Source: Xanthomonas sp. Leaf148
GTDB taxonomy: Bacteria > Pseudomonadota > Gammaproteobacteria > Xanthomonadales > Xanthomonadaceae
Direction of reading: 5' to 3'
DNA: 64,000 nt
Assembly (NCBI RefSeq): GCF_001423585.1
Contig: NZ_LMOP01000013.1
Span: 190,921-254,920 of the forward strand
The notes beneath the pieces are model-generated. The model did not search any database. It saw nothing but the letters and a program-made list of their open reading frames with translations, and was not told the DNA's origin. The translations under genes and the position numbers were made by a program. Positions 9,511 to 17,090 of this stretch are shown one piece after another; position 1 is the first letter of the stretch; the number at the start of each line of letters is the position of its first letter.

Positions 9511-11232
9511 ATGTGGAGCCCCGTAATCCCGCCCGGATTGGAAATCGTCAAACCGACACGCCTGGGCGCAGGCAACCCCGAATTACTGCATCTGGTCGAC
9601 GCGGCCGCATCCGGCGGCCAGCCGTTGATGATCTTCCATGTCGACATCGATCACTTTGCCTCGATCAACGAGAACATGAGTGGTGAGGTCGGCGATCAGG
9701 CACTGACGCTGGCCGCACGCCGTCTGCAGGAGTTTTTAGGCACGCGCGGCAAGTTGTGGCGCCACGGCAGCGACGAAATGATCATCGTGGCGGTGCGCCG
9801 CGACGACACGCCGCTGCCGGAAGACTTTGCCGAAGAGATTCGCCAGCAGCTGGAACTGCCGTTGTCGGTGCTGCCGTATACGTTGTTCATGACCGGCAAG
9901 GTCGGTATCAGCCTGTGCCCAGAACACTCGACCTCGCTCTCCATCCTGCTCGACTACGCCGAAGAAGCCAGCTATCAGGCCGCGCGCGAAGGCGGCAACA
10001 CGGTGCGCTTGTACACGCGTAATTCGGCGACCAACGCGCACAGCGAGAGCATCATTGCGCGGCAGATCGTCGATGCGATCCCGCATGGTGAACTGCGCCT
10101 GCGCTACCAACCGCTGGTCAGCGCACGCGACGGCCGCATCGTCGGCATGGAAGCGCTGCTGCGTTGGCAATCGCCCACGCTGGGCATGCTGGTGCCGGAG
10201 CGCTTCATGCGCACCGCAGAGCGGCTGGGCGTGATCGTGCAGATCGGCGAATGGGTGCTGCAGAACGCAGTGCGCCAGGCGCGGCTGTGGCGCGACCAGG
10301 GCTTCGACGATTTCAGCATTGCGGTCAATGTCTCCACGCTGCAATTGCTGCGGCCGGGCTTCTTCAACGAAGTGATGGCCATGCTGCAAACGGCGGGCGT
10401 GCCGGCGCAGTTCGTGACGCTGGAAATCAACGAAAGCGCGTTGACCAACAACGTCAACTTCGTCCACGAGACGATGGCCAACCTGCGCAACGAAGGCATC
10501 AGCCTGAGTCTGGACAACTTCGGCACCGGCGATTCCAGTCTGAGCGCATTGGTGCGCTACCCGGTCGACCGGCTCAAGATCGACCGCAGCTTCATCAAGA
10601 GCGCGCCGGCCGGCAGCCGCGAGGCAGCGATTGCGCGCGCCATCATTGCGATGGGCCACCAGCTGGGCATGACGGTGATCGCCAATGGCGTGGAATCGCA
10701 AGCGCAACTGGGCTTTCTGCGGCGCAACGATTGCGACATCTTCCAGGGCTATCTGTTCGGAGAACCGATGTCGGCCGAGTCCGCCGGCATGGCACTGCGT
10801 CGGCGCTATCTGCGTCCGGAATCGTTCGCCGAAAGCCGCCCGGACCGCACCTTATTGCTGCTGGACGACGAAGAAAACGTGCTGCGCTCGCTGGTACGCC
10901 TGTTCCGCCGCGACGGCTACCGCATCCTGGCGGCCGGCAACGTACGCGATGCGTTCGACCTGTTGGCCACCAACGACGTGCAGGTGATTCTGTCGGACCA
11001 GCGCATGTCGGATATGAGCGGCACCGAGTTCCTGGGCCGCGTCAAAATGCTCTATCCCGATACCGTGCGCCTGGTGCTGTCCGGCTATACCGACCTGGCC
11101 ACGGTGACCGAGGCGATCAACCGTGGCGCGATCTACCGCTTCCTGACCAAGCCGTGGAACGACGACGAACTGCGCGAGCATATTCGCCAGGCCTTCCGCA
11201 CCCATGACGAGCTACGCAACGGCCGGGAATAG
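9511..11232 (+). CDS. ravR: GGDEF-EAL-REC response regulator RavR
   Basis: A 573-residue cytoplasmic regulator of c-di-GMP turnover with the unusual order GGDEF (1-190), EAL (about 200-440), REC (450-573). The GGDEF site is degenerate (HGSDE, 85-89). The EAL domain keeps EAL (214-216), NVS, the glutamate of EINES, LKID and QGYLF. Two positions normally acidic in active enzymes are Asn: DDFG is DNFG (Asn336) and AEGVE is ANGVE (Asn392). The REC domain has the acidic pair Asp452/453, acceptor Asp496 (ILSDQRM) and the conserved FLTKPW lysine. It is probably phosphorylated by RavS and perhaps by the RavA-like kinase downstream. Confidence 0.88.
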   Translation: MWSPVIPPGLEIVKPTRLGAGNPELLHLVDAAASGGQPLMIFHVDIDHFASINENMSGEVGDQALTLAARRLQEFLGTRGKLWRHGSDEMIIVAVRRDDTPLPEDFAEEIRQQLELPLSVLPYTLFMTGKVGISLCPEHSTSLSILLDYAEEASYQAAREGGNTVRLYTRNSATNAHSESIIARQIVDAIPHGELRLRYQPLVSARDGRIVGMEALLRWQSPTLGMLVPERFMRTAERLGVIVQIGEWVLQNAVRQARLWRDQGFDDFSIAVNVSTLQLLRPGFFNEVMAMLQTAGVPAQFVTLEINESALTNNVNFVHETMANLRNEGISLSLDNFGTGDSSLSALVRYPVDRLKIDRSFIKSAPAGSREAAIARAIIAMGHQLGMTVIANGVESQAQLGFLRRNDCDIFQGYLFGEPMSAESAGMALRRRYLRPESFAESRPDRTLLLLDDEENVLRSLVRLFRRDGYRILAAGNVRDAFDLLATNDVQVILSDQRMSDMSGTEFLGRVKMLYPDTVRLVLSGYTDLATVTEAINRGAIYRFLTKPWNDDELREHIRQAFRTHDELRNGRE

Positions 11233-11363
11233 GGAATAGAGAATTGGTAGAGCAGATATCTACCGCTTGATTCTCCACGTGCCAAATCGTGCCTCAAAAT
11301 CAAAGCACCAGCGCATGCCGCGCTCCCGATTCCCTACTCCCGATTTCCCATTCCCAGCGCGTC
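11222..11363. repeat. Inverted heptamer-repeat element between ravR and ravA
   Basis: Tandem GGGAATA-type heptamers (11223-11243) face tandem complementary ATTCCC-type units (11325-11358) across about 80 bases. The RNA or DNA could fold into a long hairpin in this convergent gap, so it may double as a bidirectional terminator. The same architecture recurs at 14455-14640 and 19022-19157. Confidence 0.7.
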
Positions 11364-11367
11364 AGCG

Positions 11368-12657
11368 CTACTTCGGCTGCCGGATCGGCAACACGATGCG
11401 GAAGCTGGCGCCCTGCCCTGGCACGCTTTCGACGTCGATACGGCCGTGGTGCTTGTTGATGATGCCGTAGGAGATCGATAGCCCCAGGCCGGTGCCGCTG
11501 CCGACCGGTTTGGTGGTGAAAAACGGGTCGAAAATGCGCTGCAGCAGGTCCGGGGCGATGCCGGCGCCGCTGTCCTGGAACTGGATCCAGACGTTTTCAG
11601 CTTCATCGCGTCCGCTGGTGACGGTGATGGTGCCGCGCTCCACAATCGCCTGGCCGGCGTTGAGCAGCATGTTCATGTAGACCTGGTTGAGCTCCGATGG
11701 CAGGCATTCCACCAACGGCAGCTCGGCATAATTGCGCTCCAGCGTCACCTTGTACTTGAGCTCGTTCCAGATGATGTTGATCGTGGATTCGAGGCCGGCA
11801 TGCAGGTCCACCATCTTCCACGACTCGGAGCGGTCCGAGTACGAGAAATCCTTGAGGTCGCGCACGATGCGGGTAACCCGCTCGATACCTTCGCGCGATT
11901 CGGCCATCAACTGCGGCAGATCGCGGCTGATGAAGTCGATATCGGCACGGTTGCGGATTTCGTCGATCTCGGGAATCAACGCCTTCGGGTCCGGCGCCTG
12001 CAGCGCGCGCTCGTAGGCTTCGATCAGGGTGAACAGGCTGCGCAGGTACTCCTGCAGGCTGCCGAGATTGGAGTGCACGTAGCCGATCGGATTATTGATC
12101 TCATGCGCCACGCCGGCCGCCAACTGGCCGATGGAGGCCATTTTTTCCGACTGCAGCAGTTTGTCCTGCGCACCGTTCAAGCGCATGTAGGCCTGGCGCA
12201 GTTCGGCGTGGCGCTGTTGCAGCTCGCGCTCGTAATCCTGCTGGCCTTCGATGTTGTGGAACAACGCCAGAAAATGCCCGACGCCCTGCTCTTCGTTGTA
12301 ATACAAGTGCGCGATGACCACGCGGTCGGCTACCGGCAGGCTGCCGGTCCAGCTGCCCTTGCTGCGCGCCTGGTTCAGCGCATCCGAGGGCAGCACCTGT
12401 GAAATCCGCTCGCCCAGATTGCGATCGTCGGCGGGGTCTTCCTTGCACAGGCTCTGACGCGCAACCGCGTTGGCCAGAATCAGCTGTCCATCGGCACGGA
12501 ACAGCAGAACACCTTCAAGCATCTGGTCGCCGAATGCGCGCAGGATGGTCGAAGACGGCAACAATGCTTGATTGAGAAAAAACTTGGCGGTCACGGGACA
12601 CGGCGGCAGCAGGGACGCTTCAATATACGCCGAACCATAGGGCGGCCATATCGCCAC
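11368..12657 (-). CDS. ravA: PAS histidine kinase, RavA-like
   Basis: A soluble kinase of up to 429 residues. A GTG at 12594 (VTAKFF...) is a likely alternative start, because the first 20 residues look unstructured. It has an N-terminal PAS domain (about 35-135), a coiled-coil linker, a HisKA box (SIGQLAAGVAHEINNPIGYV, His185 from the long start) and a HATPase_c domain (N-box, DSGAGI, FFTTKPVGSGTGLGLSI). It has no membrane segment. It converges on ravR across a repeat hairpin. A RavA/RavR pair is known in X. campestris, and the position and domain content fit, so RavR may have two kinases of different families. The symbol is moderately secure. Confidence 0.75.
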   Translation of the reverse strand: MAIWPPYGSAYIEASLLPPCPVTAKFFLNQALLPSSTILRAFGDQMLEGVLLFRADGQLILANAVARQSLCKEDPADDRNLGERISQVLPSDALNQARSKGSWTGSLPVADRVVIAHLYYNEEQGVGHFLALFHNIEGQQDYERELQQRHAELRQAYMRLNGAQDKLLQSEKMASIGQLAAGVAHEINNPIGYVHSNLGSLQEYLRSLFTLIEAYERALQAPDPKALIPEIDEIRNRADIDFISRDLPQLMAESREGIERVTRIVRDLKDFSYSDRSESWKMVDLHAGLESTINIIWNELKYKVTLERNYAELPLVECLPSELNQVYMNMLLNAGQAIVERGTITVTSGRDEAENVWIQFQDSGAGIAPDLLQRIFDPFFTTKPVGSGTGLGLSISYGIINKHHGRIDVESVPGQGASFRIVLPIRQPK

Positions 12658-13030
12658 TTGGTCTTAGAGCAGCCAGCAACAGGACTGTGCGGCTACCAGG
12701 CGGGCGCGGCCGGTGCTCGGTGCGGCATGTACCGTTCGTACAGTCCGGTTCCTCCCCGCCCTCGACACACACCAAACGACTGCTCGCTACGTTTTGTTAG
12801 CCGCTCTTGTAGCCGTATTAAAGCTGCTCGATTGGCAGTTGCCAGGCGCGACCGCTGATCGGCATGGCGTGCGTGCATTGGAACAGCGGTGATTCCACGC
12901 CGTCCCTTCCCGTCGGTCGATTGCGCACGGTGTCTGCCAGCCGGCAGTGTCGACCGTAGCAAACCTGCGTGGCCTGCGTGCGCGCAGCACCTGGGTGCGT
13001 GCGCCCGCTCCCGCTGCAGTGACGGCTACC
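12658..13030. other. Intergenic stretch between ravA and flgN
   Basis: About 370 bases with no supportable gene. Neither strand has a frame with a ribosome binding site and coding-like codon use. I see no sigma54 or sigma28 promoter before the ravA-like gene, so its promoter is probably of housekeeping type and not recognisable by eye. Confidence 0.5.
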
Positions 13031-13363
13031 TCAGGCGACTGCCAGCGAACGTCCGCCGCGCAGTACGTTGGATTGGCCCTTGGCGTCGTACGAGGGCGCG
13101 CTTTCGGTTCGCCCCAGGTGACGCAGCGCCCAGTTCACTTCGCGGCGGCGGCGTGCCAGCAGCGCACCATTGGCGCGATTGGCTTCGGCCAGCTCACGCA
13201 GACGCTCTTCTTCGCCTTCGGGCATTCGCGCTTCAAGCGCGCGCAGCGCCGACAGCTTGTCCTGCGTGTGCCGCATCAACCCGTCGATGTCGTTCTCGAG
13301 TAATGCCTGGCGTTCGCCGGCCAGCGCATCGCTGAGACGTTGCAGGAACTCGTTCACGTTCAT
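13031..13363 (-). CDS. flgN: Flagellar export chaperone FlgN
   Basis: A 110-residue all-helical cytoplasmic chaperone for the hook-junction proteins FlgK and FlgL, keeping them unfolded for the export gate. The FlgN-family heptad pattern is clear (FLQRLSDALAGERQALLENDIDGLMRHTQDK read along the helix). It lies 15 bases downstream of flgM in the flgA-flgM-flgN unit, the usual order in Pseudomonas and Xanthomonas. Its clients flgK and flgL lie 11-14 kb away. It should be transcribed both from the sigma54 flgA promoter and from the sigma28 promoter before flgM. Confidence 0.88.
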   Translation of the reverse strand: MNVNEFLQRLSDALAGERQALLENDIDGLMRHTQDKLSALRALEARMPEGEEERLRELAEANRANGALLARRRREVNWALRHLGRTESAPSYDAKGQSNVLRGGRSLAVA

Positions 13364-13378
13364 CCTTTTAGTCGGGAA

Positions 13379-13690
13379 TCAACCCGCCAGTTGCTGATTC
13401 AGATCCATCATGCGGCTGGCGATGGCATCCGGGTTGATGGAGTAGCTGCCGTTCTGCAAGGCGTCTTTCACAGCCTGGACGCGACCGGTGTCGATCGCCG
13501 AGGACTGCGACAGCTCGCGCTGCAGGTTCTGCAGATTGGTGGCTTCGCCGGTCAGCTTGACGCTGTCGGTGGGCGGTAAGGCTGCAATCGGGGACGCGCG
13601 ATCTTCACCGGCCGGAACGATCTTGCTGCTCGTGGCCGCGGTGCGAAGGGTGGCAGCGGTCGGTAGATTGCCTTCAATTTTCTGGGTCAT
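13379..13690 (-). CDS. flgM: Anti-sigma28 factor FlgM
   Basis: A 103-residue FlgM holds FliA inactive until it is exported through the finished hook-basal body. The C-terminal FliA-binding half is recognisable (IDTGRVQAVKDALQNGSYSI, then NPDAIASRMMDLNQQL). The start is the ATG at 13690, which has AGGAG upstream; a longer frame beginning at 13729 would run through the FliA promoter. Between flgA and flgM sits a sigma28 promoter, giving the classical negative-feedback loop in which FliA drives its own inhibitor. Confidence 0.9.
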   Translation of the reverse strand: MTQKIEGNLPTAATLRTAATSSKIVPAGEDRASPIAALPPTDSVKLTGEATNLQNLQRELSQSSAIDTGRVQAVKDALQNGSYSINPDAIASRMMDLNQQLAG

Positions 13691-13719
13691 GTCAGGAACT
13701 CCTCTACAGGTCGTAGGGG

Positions 13720-13746
13720 ATAACGGCACCCAGAAAAAAAACTTTA
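13720..13746 (-). promoter_or_regulatory. Sigma28 (FliA) promoter of flgM
   Basis: On the minus strand: TAAA (complement of 13743-13746), a 15-nt spacer with a run of eight T, then GCCGTTAT (complement of 13720-13727). It lies in the 66-base gap between flgA and flgM and would start transcription about 22 bases before the flgM ATG. The T-run could also weaken read-through from flgA. Confidence 0.65.
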
Positions 13747-13756
13747 TAGAAAATTT

Positions 13757-14401
13757 TTACCTGGAGACCACAACGGTTCCGCTCGCTTCAACAATCCCCT
13801 GCACCACACGGCGGGACGAGGAGTTCTCGACCGAAACCCGCTCGTTTTCGCCGGCATCGGAGAGCGCGCGACCGCTCATGCGCACCTCCAGACCGCCGTT
13901 GCGCGACACCAGCGGGACGGTATCGCCGCGCCGGACCAGCCGCTGCGTCACCAGATCATTGGCCGAGAGCAGCGAGCCGGCCGGCAGGACACGGCGGGCG
14001 GACTTGCCCACTGCGGCCACCGGGTCGGCCAGTACCGCACCGACGATGCGAGCGGCGTCACGCTTCTCGATACTGATATCGGCTAACGAGATGGTTTCTC
14101 CAGCGCTGATGCCCCGACGCAGCACCAGGACATCCTGGTTGCGACGCACCTTCAATGGCACGAACAAACGCCAGCCAGCCGGCTGCGGGCAGGCCACTTC
14201 GACGGTGTTGGTGCCGGTGGGCTGGGCTTGCAGGGCGATGGGACAGGCCGGCATGCGCAGACCCGGATCGAGCGTGGCCTCGGCTTCGGCATCGGGGCCA
14301 ACCGTGGCCAGCGCCGCTGCGCGAATGGAATCGACCGACTGGTACCCATCGGCCCAGGCGGGGGCGGCGACCAACAAAATGACAAGCAGGAGCAGGCGCA
14401 T
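13757..14401 (-). CDS. flgA: Flagellar P-ring assembly chaperone FlgA
   Basis: FlgA (214 residues) is a periplasmic chaperone that helps FlgI polymerise into the P ring. An N-terminal Sec signal peptide (MRLLLLVILLVAAPAWA) is clear, and the SAF-type C-terminal domain is recognisable (LRRGISAGETISLADI, VLPAGSLLSANDL, VPLVSRNGGLEVRMSGRAL). It is the first gene of the minus-strand flgA-flgM-flgN unit and diverges from cheV. A well-matched sigma54 promoter lies 35 bases upstream of the ATG, which fits RpoN2/FleQ control like the other ring and rod genes. Confidence 0.93.
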   Translation of the reverse strand: MRLLLLVILLVAAPAWADGYQSVDSIRAAALATVGPDAEAEATLDPGLRMPACPIALQAQPTGTNTVEVACPQPAGWRLFVPLKVRRNQDVLVLRRGISAGETISLADISIEKRDAARIVGAVLADPVAAVGKSARRVLPAGSLLSANDLVTQRLVRRGDTVPLVSRNGGLEVRMSGRALSDAGENERVSVENSSSRRVVQGIVEASGTVVVSR

Positions 14402-14435
14402 GGGACCAGATCCGTAGGAAGACGCGGAAGCTCAT

Positions 14436-14449
14436 GCAAGCGGTGTGCC
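14436..14449 (-). promoter_or_regulatory. Sigma54 (RpoN) promoter of flgA
   Basis: The complement reads GGCACACCGCTTGC: GG, ten bases, GC, with the favoured GGCAC and TTGC halves. Predicted +1 is near 14424, giving a leader of about 22 nt before the flgA ATG at 14401. Confidence 0.8.
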
Positions 14450-14454
14450 TGTTT

Positions 14455-14640
14455 TCGAATAGGGAATCGGGAATGGGGAATCGGTTGGTGGCTGAAAGAT
14501 GGTCGGCCTTCGTTGCTGCCGTGCGATTTACTGGGGGAAAGCTATCAGCAGGCAAAGTCACTGCCCTTCGCCTCGGGCTTGCTGCGGAAAGCTTCATCCC
14601 TCGCTTTTACGATTCCCCATTCCCGACTCCCCATTCCCGA
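14455..14640. repeat. Inverted heptamer-repeat element between flgA and cheV
   Basis: Tandem GGGAATC/GGGAATG heptamers (14460-14482) are paired with tandem complementary ATTCCCC/GATTCCC units (14610-14640), enclosing about 125 bases of noncoding sequence. The right side begins CTTTTACGATTCC, shared word-for-word with the element at 19022-19157. It lies between the divergent flgA and cheV promoters. Confidence 0.75.
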
Positions 14641-14665
14641 CAGCGCTCCGACCAACCACAAAGCC

Positions 14666-14694
14666 CTCAAGTTTCCAGGCGGCGCTGTCGATAT
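14666..14694 (+). promoter_or_regulatory. Probable sigma28 promoter of cheV
   Basis: TCAAG beginning near 14667, a 15-nt gap, then GTCGATAT at 14687-14694. The gap is one base longer than in the TAAAG-type promoters here but identical to that before fliS. The predicted transcript start is at or within a base or two of the cheV ATG. Confidence 0.5.
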
Positions 14695-14701
14695 CTGCCC
14701 C

Positions 14702-15646
14702 ATGACCCACGATCTGCTCAACCGCATCGACCAGCGCACCCGACTGGCTGGCCACAATCGACTGGCGCTGCTGCTGTTTAGGCTAGGCGGGCGCCAGCTT
14801 TTTGGCGTCAACGTCTTCAAGGTGCAGGAAGTGCTGCGCCGCCCGGAATTGTTCCAGGTGCCCGGACTGCCGACCGAATTCGCCGGCGTTGCCGACGTGC
14901 GCGGGCGCTCGGTCCCTGTACTGGATCTGGGCCTGGCCATCGGCCACCCGGAACGCGACGCACACTCCGAAAATGGGCCCGGCTACCTGGTGGTGGCCGA
15001 GTTCAACCGCTCGGTCCAGGGATTTCTGGTCAGCGGCGTGGAGCGCATCGTCAATATTGCGGTGGAAGATATCCACCCGCCGCCGGAACTAGGCGCCGAG
15101 GCCACTTATTTGACGGCAGTGACGCGGTTCCAGGGCGAGCTGATCCAGGTGATCGACGTAGAAAGCGTGTTGGCCGACATCGCCAAGGTCAGCAAGGACG
15201 TGCAGCTGGATCCGTCGCTGCAGTTGGTGGCCTACGACCGTCAGTTCCAGGTATTGGTGGTGGACGACTCGCGGGTGGCGCGTCAGCAGATTCGCAGCGT
15301 GCTCGACCAGCTCGGCGTGTCGGCAACCTTGTTGTCCGACGGCCGTCAGGCGCTGGATCACTTGCTGCAGGTGGCGGCGTCGGGCGAAAACCCGGCCGAC
15401 CGCTATGCGATGGTGATCTCCGATATCGAAATGCCGGCAATGGACGGCTACACGCTGACGACGGAAATCCGGCGCACGCCGGGCCTGCAAGGCCTGTACG
15501 TGCTGCTGCACACCTCCTTGTCGGGCGTGTTCAACAACGCCATGGTCGAGCAGGTGGGCGCCAATGCTTTCGTGGCCAAGTACAGCGCGCACGAGCTGGC
15601 CGACTACGTGTTGGCACGCTTGAAAGTGGTTGCCGAAGCGGCCTGA
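14702..15646 (+). CDS. cheV: Chemotaxis coupling protein CheV (CheW-REC fusion)
   Basis: A 314-residue cytoplasmic adaptor that links chemoreceptors to CheA and is tuned by phosphorylation. The N-terminal CheW-like domain covers about 1-165 (LLLFRLGGRQLFGVNVFKVQEVL, GVADVRGRSVPVLDL). The REC domain covers about 180-310, with VVDDSRVAR, the acceptor in ISDIEMPAMDGYT, and a conserved lysine in FVAKYS. There is no Shine-Dalgarno sequence before the ATG, and the FliA promoter ends only 7 bases upstream, so the mRNA may be leaderless. In Pseudomonas cheR follows cheV; here no cheR is found before flgB. Confidence 0.93.
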   Translation: MTHDLLNRIDQRTRLAGHNRLALLLFRLGGRQLFGVNVFKVQEVLRRPELFQVPGLPTEFAGVADVRGRSVPVLDLGLAIGHPERDAHSENGPGYLVVAEFNRSVQGFLVSGVERIVNIAVEDIHPPPELGAEATYLTAVTRFQGELIQVIDVESVLADIAKVSKDVQLDPSLQLVAYDRQFQVLVVDDSRVARQQIRSVLDQLGVSATLLSDGRQALDHLLQVAASGENPADRYAMVISDIEMPAMDGYTLTTEIRRTPGLQGLYVLLHTSLSGVFNNAMVEQVGANAFVAKYSAHELADYVLARLKVVAEAA

Positions 15647-16193
15647 GCAAGAGGTCGACTGACCGGTTCGCCGGCGGCGGGTCGTTCGCAGCGCCGGCCG
15701 CGTGCAGGTGCCGATGACAATGAGAAGGAATGCCTTGCAGGCATTCCCGGCGTAGAACTCCGGCGACACCCAAGCTGTCTTGGCGACGCGCCTTGAGTAG
15801 ATTGGCGACGCGCATTGAATGGAAATGGATTGGCAGCCTGTTGGCGTGAATTACCGTCAATAGTGGCTTCGCAACACTCCCCACCTAATCTCGTCAGGCA
15901 AGACGCCCACATTGGGCGCAGCGCATTTCTAGAGTTGCGAGCCGTTGCCGCTGTCACCTGCCCCTTCCAGATGGTCCCGGTCTAGATAGTCACGACCGTT
16001 GCTGGCGGCAGCCGCTAGCCAAGCAGCGCCTCGCACAGGACTTGCATCAGCTAGTCCGATAGAGCCCAAGAGCCCTGAACCGGTCGTCCAGGTTCACCTT
16101 CCTGGCTGAAACCGCGGCCTTGGCCGATCAAGGCCACGCCAGGGCGCTCCAGCAGCCCTACCCGATCGACGGGTTCAGCAGGACCCCTGATTT
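15647..16193. other. Intergenic stretch between cheV and flgB
   Basis: Nearly 550 bases with no supportable gene. A perfect hairpin GGAATGCC/GGCATTCC with a 5-nt loop lies at 15727-15747 and may end the cheV transcript, although no T-tract follows. A direct repeat of TTGGCGACGCGC occurs at 15780-15791 and 15802-15813, exactly 22 bases apart (two helical turns), suggesting a possible protein-binding site. The flgB sigma54 promoter begins at 16194, so upstream activator (FleQ) sites could also lie here. Confidence 0.5.
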
Positions 16194-16207
16194 GGCACAA
16201 ACATTGC
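16194..16207 (+). promoter_or_regulatory. Sigma54 promoter of the flgBCDEF operon
   Basis: GGCACAAACATTGC, GG-N10-GC with TTGGCAC and TTGC halves. Predicted +1 is near 16219, leaving a 22-nt leader before the GTG start of flgB. Confidence 0.85.
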
Positions 16208-16240
16208 TTCTTCTCTGGCAACACTTCGCGGGAGAGCACC

Positions 16241-16642
16241 GTGTCCAATCCCTTCTCGTCCTTCCTCGGCGTCCACGGCGACGCATTGTCGCTGCGCGAG
16301 CAGCGCATGAAGCTCATTGCCAGCAACCTGAGCAATGTGGACACCCCTGGATACAAAGCCAAGGATCTCAACTTCGAAGCGGCCCTGAAGTCGGCCCAGG
16401 GCGTGCAGGATGGCGGCTTGATGCAGGCCACCGACGCCAAGCATTACGAAGTGGGCGGCGGCGCAGGGCTCAACCCGTTCCAGATCACCCGCGAATCCGA
16501 TCAGCCCAGCCTGGACGGCAACACCGTCGATCCCGATGCAGAACGCGCCGCCTACGGCCGCGCCGCGCTGGAATACCGCGCGTCGCTGAGCTTCCTCGAA
16601 TCCAAGGTGCGCTCGATGCTCACCGCGATCACGGGCCAATAA
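16241..16642 (+). CDS. flgB: Flagellar proximal rod protein FlgB
   Basis: A 133-residue rod subunit exported to the periplasm without a cleaved signal. The N-terminal flagellar-rod signature is present (LREQRMKLIASNLSNVDTPGYKAKDLNFE), and the C-terminal helix (AALEYRASLSFLESKVRSML) completes the coiled-coil core typical of axial proteins. The start is GTG at 16241, preceded by GGAGAG at 16231-16236. It is first in flgBCDEF and follows a sigma54 promoter. Confidence 0.95.
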   Translation: MSNPFSSFLGVHGDALSLREQRMKLIASNLSNVDTPGYKAKDLNFEAALKSAQGVQDGGLMQATDAKHYEVGGGAGLNPFQITRESDQPSLDGNTVDPDAERAAYGRAALEYRASLSFLESKVRSMLTAITGQ

Positions 16643-16645
16643 GTC

Positions 16646-17053
16646 ATGAGTAACCTTCCCATTTTCGATGTGGCCGGCTCGGCGCTGCATGCGCAGTCGG
16701 TCCGCCTGAGCACCATCGCCTCCAACCTGGCCAACGCCGATTCGGTGGCCGGTTCTGCAGAAGCGACCTACAAGCCGATCGAGCCGATCTTCCAGGCCCA
16801 GCAGAGCCGTCAGGACCCCAGCCTGACCTCGGTGAACGTCAAGGAGATCACCACCACCAACGCGCCGCCGATCCGTCGCTACGAGCCCGGCCACCCGCTG
16901 GCCGATGCCGACGGCTACGTGTTCTCGCCCGACGTGGACCCGGTCTCGCAGATGGTCAACATGATTTCCGCCTCGCGCAATTACCAGGCAGGCGTGGAAA
17001 TGCTCAATACCGCCAAGGAACTGGCGCTCGCGACCCTGACCATGGGTCGCTGA
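16646..17053 (+). CDS. flgC: Flagellar proximal rod protein FlgC
   Basis: A 135-residue rod subunit with the N-terminal axial motif RLSTIASNLANADS and the C-terminal signature VDPVSQMVNMISASRNYQAGVEMLNTAKELA that defines FlgC and related rod and hook proteins. It starts 3 bases after the flgB stop. It stacks with FlgB, FlgF and FliE to form the proximal rod. Confidence 0.95.
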   Translation: MSNLPIFDVAGSALHAQSVRLSTIASNLANADSVAGSAEATYKPIEPIFQAQQSRQDPSLTSVNVKEITTTNAPPIRRYEPGHPLADADGYVFSPDVDPVSQMVNMISASRNYQAGVEMLNTAKELALATLTMGR

Positions 17054-17090
17054 CCCTCCTTGCTGACCTTTTTCCTACGGACCCTTTCCA

